This document shows positions 25,303-34,557 of a stretch of 64,000 nucleotides of DNA, piece by piece. The notes under the pieces are model-generated. The model worked only from the letters and a program-made list of their open reading frames with translations. It did no database searches and was not told the origin of the DNA. This DNA comes from Psychroflexus montanilacus. GTDB lineage: Bacteria > Bacteroidota > Bacteroidia > Flavobacteriales > Flavobacteriaceae. Both the position numbers and the translations under genes were made by a program. The stretch lies in the NCBI RefSeq assembly GCF_020164535.1, contig NZ_JAIQZC010000005.1, forward strand, positions 124,001 to 188,000. The letters run 5' to 3'. Position 1 is the first letter of the stretch; the number at the start of each line of letters is the position of its first letter.

Positions 25303-27093
25303 ATGGATGCTCAAATATTGACTTATATTATCGTAGGAGCCACATTTGCTCTTTACATCGGGATTGCAATCTGGTCTCGTGCCGGTTCTACTAAAGATTT
25401 TTATGTTGCAGGTGGTGGAGTAGGACCAATTGCCAATGGTATGGCTACTGCAGCAGACTGGATGTCTGCAGCTTCTTTTATTTCTATGGCCGGGATCATT
25501 GCCTTTATGGGCTATGATGGGGCTACATTCCTTATGGGTTGGACTGGAGGTTATGTGCTTTTAGCTTTGTTGCTGGCTCCTTATCTCAGGAAATTTGGAA
25601 AATTTACAGTTCCAGATTTTATAGGAGACCGCTATTATTCCAAAACAGCAAGGATTGTTGCAGTATTCTGTGCTCTTATTGTTTCCTTTACTTATGTAGC
25701 AGGACAAATGAGAGGCGTTGGCGTTGTGTTCTCGAGATTTTTGGAAGTTGAAATCAATACTGGTGTGTACATAGGAATGGTGATCGTGCTTTTTTATGCT
25801 GTTTTAGGCGGAATGAAAGGCATTACTTATACTCAGGTTGCACAGTATTGTGTGTTGATTTTTGCTTTTATGGTACCAGCGATTTTTATTTCAATTCAAT
25901 TGACTGGCAATCCTATTCCTATGCTAGGAATGGGAGATACAGTGGTTGGTCAGCCAGATGTTTACCTATTGGATAAATTAGATGGTTTAAGTCAGGAACT
26001 TGGCTTCAATAAGTATACTGACGGATCCAAAAACATGATAGATGTAATAGCAATCACCCTCGCTCTCATGGTTGGTACAGCTGGACTTCCTCATGTGATC
26101 GTAAGGTTCTTCACTGTAAAGAAAGTAAAAGATGCTAGAAAGTCTGCTGGATTTGCTTTGCTTTTTATAGCGATTCTTTACATAACAGCACCTGCTGTTT
26201 CAGTCTTTTCTAAAATTAATTTGATAGACACAGTGAGTGAGAAACCTTATGAGGAAATGCCAGAATGGTTCACCAACTGGGAAAGTTTGGGTTTGATAGG
26301 CTGGGTTGATAAAAATAATGATGGTAAAATTCAATATCTTGGACCAAAAAGAAATGGGGGTGTTGCTATTGATGGAAAGACTCCCGAATTTGCTGATGAA
26401 AGCAAAGGAAATAGTGGAGAGCGAATAGTGACCAATCCTTCGGATAACGATAATGAATTGTATGTGGACAATGATATAATGGTTATGGCAAACCCTGAGA
26501 TTGCAGACTTGCCAAATTGGGTCATCGCTTTAGTCGCTGCCGGATGTTTGGCTGCAGCTCTTTCTACTGCTGCAGGACTACTCTTGGTCATATCTTCTTC
26601 TGTTTCTCATGATCTGATAAAGAAAATAATTAAACCGGACATTAGCGATAAGGGAGAATTGATTGCTGCTCGTCTTTCTGCTACTGGAGCTGTAGTAATA
26701 GCAGGTTATTTTGGTATCAATCCGCCAGGATTTGTGGCTGCTGTAGTGGCACTGGCTTTTGGTCTGGCTGCTGCATCCTTTTTTCCAGCTATTGTTCTTG
26801 GTATTTTCTACAAAAAGATGAATAAAGAAGGAGCCGTTTCTGGAATGATTGTAGGTGTGTGTTTGATGTTATTCTACATGCTAAAATTCAAATTTGATCT
26901 ATTTGGAGGAGGTACAGAACAAGACTGGTGGTTTGGAGTTTCTCCAGAAGGTTTTGGATCTATTGCTATGGTGGCCAATTTTATCGTTTCACTTACAGTG
27001 TGTCAGTTTACCAAAGAAACACCGCAAGATGTTCAAGAAATTGTTGAAAATATTAGAATTCCAAGCGGGGCAGGCGAAGCAACAGGACATTAA
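25303..27093 (+). CDS. Sodium:solute symporter, VC_2705 (acetate-type) subfamily
   Basis: 596 residues, about 13 membrane helices, of the SLC5/SSS family. Conserved text: DFYVAGGGVGPIANGMATAADWMSAASF (split: DFYVAGGG, then ATAADWMSAASF), VAGQMRGVGVVFSRFLE, GGMKGITYTQVAQY and GTAGLPHVIVRFF. It imports a short carboxylate, probably acetate or propionate given the neighbours, with Na+. A hydrophilic insert of about 100 residues (305-405) between membrane segments holds a DKNNDGKIQY calcium-loop-like motif at 336-345. Confidence 0.92.
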   Translation: MDAQILTYIIVGATFALYIGIAIWSRAGSTKDFYVAGGGVGPIANGMATAADWMSAASFISMAGIIAFMGYDGATFLMGWTGGYVLLALLLAPYLRKFGKFTVPDFIGDRYYSKTARIVAVFCALIVSFTYVAGQMRGVGVVFSRFLEVEINTGVYIGMVIVLFYAVLGGMKGITYTQVAQYCVLIFAFMVPAIFISIQLTGNPIPMLGMGDTVVGQPDVYLLDKLDGLSQELGFNKYTDGSKNMIDVIAITLALMVGTAGLPHVIVRFFTVKKVKDARKSAGFALLFIAILYITAPAVSVFSKINLIDTVSEKPYEEMPEWFTNWESLGLIGWVDKNNDGKIQYLGPKRNGGVAIDGKTPEFADESKGNSGERIVTNPSDNDNELYVDNDIMVMANPEIADLPNWVIALVAAGCLAAALSTAAGLLLVISSSVSHDLIKKIIKPDISDKGELIAARLSATGAVVIAGYFGINPPGFVAAVVALAFGLAAASFFPAIVLGIFYKKMNKEGAVSGMIVGVCLMLFYMLKFKFDLFGGGTEQDWWFGVSPEGFGSIAMVANFIVSLTVCQFTKETPQDVQEIVENIRIPSGAGEATGH

Positions 27094-27182
27094 AAATACA
27101 GTTTGTTAAATCTCAAGGGAGTGGTGCTTTTTGCTCCTCGCTCTTGAGAATTTTAATTATTTTAAAGACTTATTCAAGAAAT

Positions 27183-27377
27183 ATGAAAAAAAGACATCAG
27201 CAAAAACTTATTTTTCTAAGCTTAGGGTTGATTCTGCTGTTCAACATTCCGCTGATTTTTGCCTTCAATACCGTTTCTGAAGTATTTGGGTTTCCTCTAT
27301 TTTATTTTTTCATTTTTATCACCTGGATGCTTAGCATACTTATTTCATTTATGGTACTTAAAAAATATTCTGATTGA
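27183..27377 (+). CDS. 64-residue two-helix membrane protein between symporter and kinase
   Basis: A small protein with a basic start (MKKRHQQK) and two hydrophobic helices (LIFLSLGLILLFNIPLIFAF and FPLFYFFIFITWMLSILISF). The frame is open 13 codons upstream, but the ATG at 27183 precedes the positively charged N-terminus. Its TGA overlaps the kinase ATG by one base (TGATG), so it is translationally coupled to the sensor. No function recognised; it may assist the SLC5 domain of the kinase as DUF4212 assists the symporter. That is inference. Confidence 0.8.
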   Translation: MKKRHQQKLIFLSLGLILLFNIPLIFAFNTVSEVFGFPLFYFFIFITWMLSILISFMVLKKYSD

Positions 27378-30073
27378 TGAGTAAGATTGGGCTTATAGCA
27401 CTCATTTTTATGTATTTGGGAATTTTGTTTCTCATCGCCTTTTTTGCTGAAAAAAATAAAGGTTCAAAATTGGTTACTCACCCAGCAGTTTATGCACTTT
27501 CTCTTGCGGTATATTGCTCTGCATGGACCTATTATGGAAGTGTTGGAATGGCCGCTAGAACTGGTGTAGAATTCTTAACCATTTATCTAGGCCCAATCAT
27601 AGCAGCACCACTTTGGATTATAATCCTAAAAAAAATAATTCAGCTGTCCAAAGTTTATAACGTGTCCAGCATAGCTGATTTTATTTCTCTGCGATATGGC
27701 AACAGCAGGTCTCTGGGAGCACTTGTTACCATTGTTTGTGCTGTAAGTATAATACCATATATTTCTCTTCAACTGAAGGCTATTTCAGAAACCTTTGAAA
27801 TTGTTTCAACATCAACTCTAGGCATAGAAGGGTCCTCCGTTATCACAGATTCTACGTTTTATATAGCTATAATTTTAGCTGTTTTTGCTTCCTTTTTTGG
27901 AACCTTATCCCTGGATGCTTCAAAGCAAAGAGCAGGTGTGATGTTTTCTGTTGCTGCTGAATCAGTTTTGAAATTAACTTTTTTTCTCATTGTAGGTATT
28001 TATGTGACCTATTATGTGTTTAATGGCACTTCAGATTTATACCAGCAGGCTAGTTTAAATTTGGATTTAAATCAGTTAAGTACAATTAATGGATTAAGTG
28101 GAGGTATCAACTGGTACTTTAGTCTAGCTCTTTCTTTTTTAGCCATTTTCTTATTACCACGGCAATTTCAAACTTCGGTAGTAGAATTCAATAATCGTAA
28201 GCAACTAAAAACTTCTATCTGGCTATTTCCACTTTATCTTTTGCTTTTCAACTTATTTGTGATTTTCATAGCCTGGGGTGGATTGTTGATTTTGGGTAAG
28301 GATATTAATGCCGATTATTTTACATTGCTCATCCCATTACATTTTGGAGATCACTGGCTGGCAATCATCGTTTTTCTAGGAGGATTATCTGCAGTTATAT
28401 CTATGGTTGTAGTTTCCACTGTAGCATTGTCTACCATGCTGAGCAATAATCTTATCATTCCCTACGGTTTTATTAAAACCCTGACAAAGAGAAAGTCTTT
28501 AAACAATGAAAAAATTATAAAAAACATTAGGCGAGTAAGTGTTTTTTGCTCAATAATACTCGCTTACTTACTCTATGCCTTATTTAATCCAGAAATCTCG
28601 TTATTTTCTATTGGACTCATTTCGTTTCTGATTATTGTTCAGCTGGCGCCGAGTTTCTTCATTGGTATGTTTTGGAATCGTGGCTCTGCTTTAGGTGCCA
28701 AAGCTGGAATTGTAATAGGAATGCTGATTGTTGTTTTCACCTATTTACTCCCTTTTTTTACTGAAAACATATTCAGTAACAATCAATTTGTAGCCAATGG
28801 ATTATTTGGAATTACAGCACTTAAACCTTACGCACTATTTGGTATTGAGCTGTTAAATCCTGTAAATCATGCATTATATTGGAGTTTATTGTTAAACACA
28901 GGAGCATACTTAATCCTATCTGTTATTAAAAAAGGAAATTATCGAGAACGCAATTATGGAGAAATGTTTGTCAATACCAGCAAGGCAGTCGAACTAAAAG
29001 AAAATGCTTACGTATGGAAAGGTGAGGCTTATGTTGAAGACATTCAAAATATTTTGGTTCGTTTTTTAGGACAATCCAAAGCAGATAAAGCCTTAAGAGT
29101 ATTTAGAAAGCGATATGCAGTAAATCCTGAAGACAGACTTGCAGATGCCAGATTTATCAATTTTTCGGAACGCCTTCTCACAGGTGCTGTGGGAAGTGCT
29201 TCAGCCAAAATTTTAATTTCAAATGTTGCCAAAGAAAAGCCAGTATCTCTAGTGGAAGTACTTCATATTCTTGAAGAAAATAGAGAAACAATTTCTGTTA
29301 ATAAGTCACTAGAGGCACAATCTCAAAAATTAATTAAGCTAGCTTCAGAATTAAAATCTGCAAATGAAGAACTCAAAATTCAGGACCAGTTAAAAGATGA
29401 CTTTCTAGATACTGTAGCACATGAGCTCAAGACACCTATTACTTCAATAAAAGCTAGTTCTGAAGTTTTAACAGAAGGAAATGATATGCCCGAAGAACTA
29501 CAACAGAGATTTTTGAGTAATATCATTCAAGATACAGAGCGCCTCAATGTCTTGATTAACGATATTTTAGATTTAGAAAAAATGGCTTCTGGAAGAGATG
29601 AGTTAACTTTAGAGTACCAAAGTTTAAATTCATGTATCGAAGATGCTATCAATGGAATCAGAAGTATTGCAGGCAGGAAGAATATACAGGTAGAGTTTAA
29701 TGCAAAGAAGAAGGTTTTTACTGAATTTGATTACAGTAAAATGCTACAGGTTTTCACGAATTTGCTTTCCAATGCAATCAAATTTGTTCCCGAAAACTAC
29801 GGAATTATAAGTGTTTCCCTTGAAGAAAATTCAGAAGAAATAAGCTGTAAAGTGATTGATAATGGTAAAGGAATTCCTGAAGAAGATATTCAATTAATTT
29901 TTAAAAAATTCTATCAGTCAAAAAATCAAACCTTTAAAAAGCCTATTGGGAGCGGCTTTGGGTTAGCCATATGCAAACAGATTGTTGAAATGCATAAGGG
30001 AAAGATTTATGCTGAATCTAATTTGACTACAGGAGCAGAAATGAACTTAAAACTACCAAAACAAAACACATGA
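27377..30073 (+). CDS. CbrA/CrbS-type sensor histidine kinase with an SLC5 transporter sensor domain
   Basis: 898 residues in three parts: an N-terminal SLC5 transporter domain with about 13 helices (1 to about 515), a STAC domain (about 540-640; signature ERLLTGAVGSASAK near 598), and a kinase core with H682 in AHELKTP, the N box LLSNAIKFVPEN, DNGKGIP and GSGFGLAI. No PAS domain is evident. Relatives CbrA and CrbS control histidine or acetate use; here the neighbours point to acetate/propionate. The start is the ATG at 27377. Its stop overlaps the regulator start by four bases (ATGA). Confidence 0.95.
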   Translation: MSKIGLIALIFMYLGILFLIAFFAEKNKGSKLVTHPAVYALSLAVYCSAWTYYGSVGMAARTGVEFLTIYLGPIIAAPLWIIILKKIIQLSKVYNVSSIADFISLRYGNSRSLGALVTIVCAVSIIPYISLQLKAISETFEIVSTSTLGIEGSSVITDSTFYIAIILAVFASFFGTLSLDASKQRAGVMFSVAAESVLKLTFFLIVGIYVTYYVFNGTSDLYQQASLNLDLNQLSTINGLSGGINWYFSLALSFLAIFLLPRQFQTSVVEFNNRKQLKTSIWLFPLYLLLFNLFVIFIAWGGLLILGKDINADYFTLLIPLHFGDHWLAIIVFLGGLSAVISMVVVSTVALSTMLSNNLIIPYGFIKTLTKRKSLNNEKIIKNIRRVSVFCSIILAYLLYALFNPEISLFSIGLISFLIIVQLAPSFFIGMFWNRGSALGAKAGIVIGMLIVVFTYLLPFFTENIFSNNQFVANGLFGITALKPYALFGIELLNPVNHALYWSLLLNTGAYLILSVIKKGNYRERNYGEMFVNTSKAVELKENAYVWKGEAYVEDIQNILVRFLGQSKADKALRVFRKRYAVNPEDRLADARFINFSERLLTGAVGSASAKILISNVAKEKPVSLVEVLHILEENRETISVNKSLEAQSQKLIKLASELKSANEELKIQDQLKDDFLDTVAHELKTPITSIKASSEVLTEGNDMPEELQQRFLSNIIQDTERLNVLINDILDLEKMASGRDELTLEYQSLNSCIEDAINGIRSIAGRKNIQVEFNAKKKVFTEFDYSKMLQVFTNLLSNAIKFVPENYGIISVSLEENSEEISCKVIDNGKGIPEEDIQLIFKKFYQSKNQTFKKPIGSGFGLAICKQIVEMHKGKIYAESNLTTGAEMNLKLPKQNT

Positions 30074-30444
30074 AAAAAATCCTACTTGTAGATGATGAGC
30101 CTAATATTATAATGGCGGTGGAGTATACGTTAAGGAAAAATAACTACGAAGTTTTTATTGCTAGAGACGGTGAAGAAGCTATTGCACTTGCAGAGAAACT
30201 TAGACCAAACCTCGTTATTCTTGATATCATGATGCCGAAAGTAGATGGGTATGAAGTTTTAGAATACTTAAGTGACCACGACACTTTAAAAAACACAACA
30301 CAAACAGTCATCATAAGTGCAAAACAAAAAGAAAGTGATGTGGATAAGGCTATTGAACTTGGTGCCAAAGCTTATATCAAGAAACCTTTTTCCATGAAAA
30401 AACTGTTAAATACTATAAGTGAATTAATAATACAGAAATCTTAA
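30070..30444 (+). CDS. Receiver-only response regulator
   Basis: 124 residues forming one complete receiver domain: acidic pocket D8/D9, phosphoacceptor D52 (VILDIMMP), S83 and K105 (KKPF). The protein ends right after helix 5, so there is no DNA-binding output domain; CrbR and CbrB partners of such kinases normally carry one. Start and kinase stop overlap as ATGA. It presumably acts through a protein partner or as a phosphate sink. Confidence 0.95.
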   Translation: MKKILLVDDEPNIIMAVEYTLRKNNYEVFIARDGEEAIALAEKLRPNLVILDIMMPKVDGYEVLEYLSDHDTLKNTTQTVIISAKQKESDVDKAIELGAKAYIKKPFSMKKLLNTISELIIQKS

Positions 30445-30455
30445 AATACACAATT

Positions 30456-33400
30456 ATGAGCTATAAAGATGCCTATCAAAAAAGTATTGAGCAACCAGAA
30501 GAATTTTGGATGCAGGAATCGAAGAATATCAAATGGTTCAAAGCGCCAACTCAAGCACTGGAGCAAACTCCCGAAGGGATTTACCATTGGTTCCCTGATG
30601 GAGAAACCAACTTGAGTTACTTATGTATAGATCAACATGTGGAAGATGGGTTTGGGGATGAATTGGCCCTGGTTTACGATTCTGCTGTGAGGCAAAAGCA
30701 AGTCAAATATACATATAATGAGGTTTTGGAAAAGGTCTCTAAACTTGCTGGCGGACTCAGAGAACTCGGTGTTGAGAAAGGAGATCGCGTCATTATTTAC
30801 ATGCCAATGATTTCTCATTCATTGTTTAGCATGTTGGCTTGTGCTAGAATAGGTGCTATTCACTCTGTTGTTTTTGGTGGCTTCGCCCCTGATGAACTTG
30901 CTATGAGAATTGATGATGCCCAACCAAAAGTCATCATTACAGCAACGTCTGGTATTGAGGTTGATAGACTTATAGCCTATAAACCTATGGTGGACGAAGC
31001 TATAGAAAAGGCTAAACATAAAGTCGAAAAAGTGGTCGTGTTCAATAGAAAGCTGGGTGTAGAATTTGAGCATAAACCCTACGATGTTGATTATTTAGAG
31101 TTGACGGATAAAGCAAAGCCTGCGGATGCTGTTCCATTAAAGTCTAAAGATCCTTCTTATATTTTATATACTTCAGGAACTACTGGATCCCCAAAAGGAG
31201 TAGTAAGAGATACAGGAGGTTATGCAGTTGGCCTTAAGTATTCGATGGAAAACATCTATGGTACAAAGCCTGGAGATACGTTTTGGGCTGCCTCCGATGT
31301 AGGTTGGGTTGTAGGGCATAGTTACATAGTATATGCACCTATGATTCATAGAAATACAACGATTATCTATGAAGGAAAACCTATAAAAACTCCAGATGCG
31401 GGTGCATTCTGGAGAGTTGTAGAAGATCATAAGGTGAATGTCATGTTTACAGCGCCTACTGCTTTTAGAGCAATCAAAAAAGAAGATCCTGATGGTGAGT
31501 TTATCAAAAAATATGATATATCATCTCTAAAATATCAGTTTTTAGCTGGTGAACGTTGCGATGAAACTACATTGAAATGGGCTCAGAAACATTTACAAAT
31601 ACCAGTTATAGACCATTGGTGGCAGACAGAATCTGGCTGGTCTATTGTTGCAAATTACATGGGTCTGGACCCATTACCAGTAAAACCTGGATCTGCCGGA
31701 AAACCTGTTCCCGGATATGATATAGAAATCCTTTCTGAAGAAGGGGAAAGTTTACCGGCTAATACTGAAGGTTACATCTGTTCCAAACTGCCACTTCCTC
31801 CTGGTTTTATGCAGACCCTTTGGAATAATCATGAGCGCTACAAGAACGGCTATTTAAGTAAATTTCCAGGTTACTACTTCTCGGGTGATGGTGGGTATAT
31901 AGACGAAGAAGGCTACGTTTTCATTACAGGCAGGATAGATGATGTTATCAATGTATCTGGACATAGGTTATCCACTGCAGCTTTGGAAGAAGTTGTTTCC
32001 AAACACCCTTCTGTCGCAGAATGTGCCGTAGTAGGCCTTAAAGATGAATTGAAAGGGGAAGTCCCTCTGGCCATTGTAGTCCCGAAAATGGGTGAAGAAG
32101 ATTATGAATCTTATAAAATGGAGACTGAAATTGTTCAATTAGTGAGGGATAAAATTGGACCTATTGCTGCCTTGAAAAATGTAGTCATTGTCAAAAGACT
32201 TCCAAAAACAAGAAGCGGTAAGACCTTAAGAAGAACTTTGAGGAAACTCGTAGCTGGGGAATCTTATAATTTACCATCAACTATCGAAGATCCTATGGTC
32301 ATTAGTGAAATTATTGAAACCTTTAGTCAGCAGAAAATAGGGGCTTTCAGTAAAAATAAAGATCAGGTGACTCAATCTTTAAAAGCCCTCACAAAGAGTT
32401 ACTATAACATCGATTCTTTGGCTAAGTACATGGATGTGTATAGAATTTCTCAAAACGATCCCGAAAATTTTTGGAACACAATCGCAGAACGAAACTTTGA
32501 ATGGAAGAAAAAGTGGGATACAGTCTTGAAATGGAATCCTGAAGAAGCAAGAGCAACCTGGTTTGAAGGCGCTCAACTCAACATTACAGAGAATGCTATT
32601 GACAGGCATTTGAAAACCAGAGGAAATAAAACCGCTATTATTTGGGAGCCTAACAATCCCGAAGAAAAAGAACAACGCATCTCCTACAAAGAACTTTCAG
32701 AACGCGTTAATAGAATGGCTAATGTTTTGAAAGCAAACGGCATTCAAAAAGGAGATCGGGTATGTATTTACTTACCTATGATTCCAGAATTGGCTGTAGC
32801 TACATTGGCCTGCGCTAGAATTGGAGCAGTGCATTCGGTAGTTTTTGCAGGTTTTTCAGCTTCTGCATTAGCCTCAAGAGTCAATGATTCTGATTGTAAA
32901 ATGGTCATTACTTCAGATGGTTCTTACCGTGGTTCAAAATCAATCGACCTCAAAGGCATTGTCGATGAAGCTTTAGAAACTACCCCTTCAGTCGAAACTT
33001 GTTTAGTGACTAAACGAACCTTTGCTAAAATTGACATGAAAAAAGGGAGAGATGCTTGGTTGCATGATGAGTTGAAAAAAGTAGACAAAAACTGCGCTCC
33101 AGAAGTGATGGATGCAGAAGACATGCTTTTTATTTTATATACTTCAGGTTCTACTGGAACACCGAAAGGCATGGTACATACTACTGCCGGGTATATGGTG
33201 TATTCAGCATTTTCATTCAAAAATGTATTTCAGTATCAAGAAAATGATGTCTATTGGTGCACCGCAGATATTGGATGGATTACTGGACATTCTTATATTG
33301 TGTATGGTCCTCTACTGAACGGAGCTACAACGCTTATGTTTGAAGGTGTTCCTTCGTATCCAGATTATGGAAGATTCTGGGATATTGTAGAGAAATACAA

Positions 33401-34313
33401 AGTCAATCAATTCTACACGGCTCCTACAGCTATAAGGGCTTTAGCAAAACAGGATATTGAATTTGTCAATAAATATGACCTATCATCTTTGAAAGTTTTA
33501 GGGAGTGTTGGAGAACCTATCAATGAAGAAGCTTGGAATTGGTACAATGAAAATATAGGAAAGAAGACATGTCCTATTGTAGACACCTGGTGGCAGACTG
33601 AAACTGGCGGAATTATGATTTCTCCAATCCCGTTTGTTACACCAACTAAACCTACCTATGCAACTCTCCCTTTACCAGGTATTCAGCCATCATTAATGGA
33701 CGAGAAGGGAAATGAAATTGAAGGAAATTCTGTTTCTGGAAGATTATGTATTAAGCACCCATGGCCAAGTATGGCCAGGACTGTTTATGGTAACCATCAA
33801 CGCTACAAGGACACCTATTTTTCCGCCTTTGAAAATGTTTATTTCACTGGAGACGGAGCTTTAAGAGATGAGGTAGGTTACTACAGAATTACAGGCAGGG
33901 TAGATGATGTCATCATTGTATCTGGACATAATTTAGGTACTGCACCTATTGAAGATGCTATCAATGAACATCCAGCAGTGGCGGAATCTGCTATTATCGG
34001 TTTCCCACATAATGTCAAGGGAAATGCTTTGGCTGGCTTTGTGATATTGAAAAACGATGGTGAATCCAGAAATAAAGAAAACCTAAGCAAAGAAATTAAT
34101 CAATTAATTTCAAGTAAAATTGGTCCAATTGCAAAATTAGATCGCATTCACTTTGTTTCTGGCTTGCCTAAAACACGAAGTGGTAAAATCATGAGAAGAA
34201 TCATGAGGAAGATTTCTGCTGGAGAAGCAGATCAAATTGGAGATGTCTCAACACTATTGGATCCAAGTATTGTAGAAGAAATCAAAGAGAAAGTTGAACC
34301 GTTTTTAAAATAA
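30456..34313 (+). CDS. Fused propionyl-CoA synthetase-like / acetyl-CoA synthetase protein
   Basis: One 1285-residue ORF with two complete acyl-CoA synthetase modules. Module 1 (1 to about 625) resembles PrpE/ACSS3: P-loop YTSGTTGSPKG near 237, DVGWVVGHSYIVYAPM, FRAIKKEDPDGEF, DHWWQTESGW and PKTRSGK with K589. Module 2 (from about 650) is Acs-like: a full Acs N-terminus (SLAKYMDVYRISQNDPENFW), WFEGAQLNITENAIDRHL, YTSGSTGTPKG near 893, DTWWQTETGG and PKTRSGK with K1244. Each yields acyl-AMP and then acyl-CoA. Normal enzymes are 630-650 residues and separate. The roughly 25-residue linker (NKDQVTQSLKALTK) has no stop. It lies 11 bases after the regulator gene. Confidence 0.93.
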   Translation: MSYKDAYQKSIEQPEEFWMQESKNIKWFKAPTQALEQTPEGIYHWFPDGETNLSYLCIDQHVEDGFGDELALVYDSAVRQKQVKYTYNEVLEKVSKLAGGLRELGVEKGDRVIIYMPMISHSLFSMLACARIGAIHSVVFGGFAPDELAMRIDDAQPKVIITATSGIEVDRLIAYKPMVDEAIEKAKHKVEKVVVFNRKLGVEFEHKPYDVDYLELTDKAKPADAVPLKSKDPSYILYTSGTTGSPKGVVRDTGGYAVGLKYSMENIYGTKPGDTFWAASDVGWVVGHSYIVYAPMIHRNTTIIYEGKPIKTPDAGAFWRVVEDHKVNVMFTAPTAFRAIKKEDPDGEFIKKYDISSLKYQFLAGERCDETTLKWAQKHLQIPVIDHWWQTESGWSIVANYMGLDPLPVKPGSAGKPVPGYDIEILSEEGESLPANTEGYICSKLPLPPGFMQTLWNNHERYKNGYLSKFPGYYFSGDGGYIDEEGYVFITGRIDDVINVSGHRLSTAALEEVVSKHPSVAECAVVGLKDELKGEVPLAIVVPKMGEEDYESYKMETEIVQLVRDKIGPIAALKNVVIVKRLPKTRSGKTLRRTLRKLVAGESYNLPSTIEDPMVISEIIETFSQQKIGAFSKNKDQVTQSLKALTKSYYNIDSLAKYMDVYRISQNDPENFWNTIAERNFEWKKKWDTVLKWNPEEARATWFEGAQLNITENAIDRHLKTRGNKTAIIWEPNNPEEKEQRISYKELSERVNRMANVLKANGIQKGDRVCIYLPMIPELAVATLACARIGAVHSVVFAGFSASALASRVNDSDCKMVITSDGSYRGSKSIDLKGIVDEALETTPSVETCLVTKRTFAKIDMKKGRDAWLHDELKKVDKNCAPEVMDAEDMLFILYTSGSTGTPKGMVHTTAGYMVYSAFSFKNVFQYQENDVYWCTADIGWITGHSYIVYGPLLNGATTLMFEGVPSYPDYGRFWDIVEKYKVNQFYTAPTAIRALAKQDIEFVNKYDLSSLKVLGSVGEPINEEAWNWYNENIGKKTCPIVDTWWQTETGGIMISPIPFVTPTKPTYATLPLPGIQPSLMDEKGNEIEGNSVSGRLCIKHPWPSMARTVYGNHQRYKDTYFSAFENVYFTGDGALRDEVGYYRITGRVDDVIIVSGHNLGTAPIEDAINEHPAVAESAIIGFPHNVKGNALAGFVILKNDGESRNKENLSKEINQLISSKIGPIAKLDRIHFVSGLPKTRSGKIMRRIMRKISAGEADQIGDVSTLLDPSIVEEIKEKVEPFLK

Positions 34314-34429
34314 GAATAATCTAAAAGGTTTTATCGTTTCGTAATTTAGAAATCAACTTATTTAGTTTAAAAGAATTGGGGAGATTATTTTTTGTTTATA
34401 TAATTTTCTCTTTATTTACTCAAATCGTT

Positions 34430-34458
34430 TTGTGGAATGCAATTTTATATTAAATTTG
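34430..34458 (+). promoter_or_regulatory. Promoter of tRNA-His
   Basis: TTG (34430-34432), 18 bases, TAAATTTG (34451-34458) followed by C, placed 21 bases before the mature tRNA. Near-perfect consensus. Confidence 0.65.
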
Positions 34459-34479
34459 CAGCGTCTTACAAGACAACTG

Positions 34480-34553
34480 GTGGATGTAGCTCAGTTGGTT
34501 AGAGCACTGGTTTGTGGTACCAGGGGTCGTGGGTTCGAGCCCCATCTTCCACC
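34480..34553 (+). tRNA. tRNA-His (anticodon GTG)
   Basis: A complete cloverleaf: acceptor GTGGATG / CTTCCAC, D-stem GCTC/GAGC, anticodon stem CTGGT/ACCAG around the seven-base loop TTGTGGT (anticodon GTG), a five-base variable loop and T-arm GTGGG-TTCGAGC-CCCAT. G at 34479 can serve as the histidine-specific G-1 opposite discriminator C. CCA is not encoded. The acceptor has a T-T mismatch at pair 6-67. Confidence 0.95.
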
Positions 34554-34557
34554 CAAA

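Noticed and set aside
32320-32430. A hidden stop or frameshift separating the two ligase modules
   Set aside because: I read the junction codon by codon and found an uninterrupted frame; only raw reads could change this.
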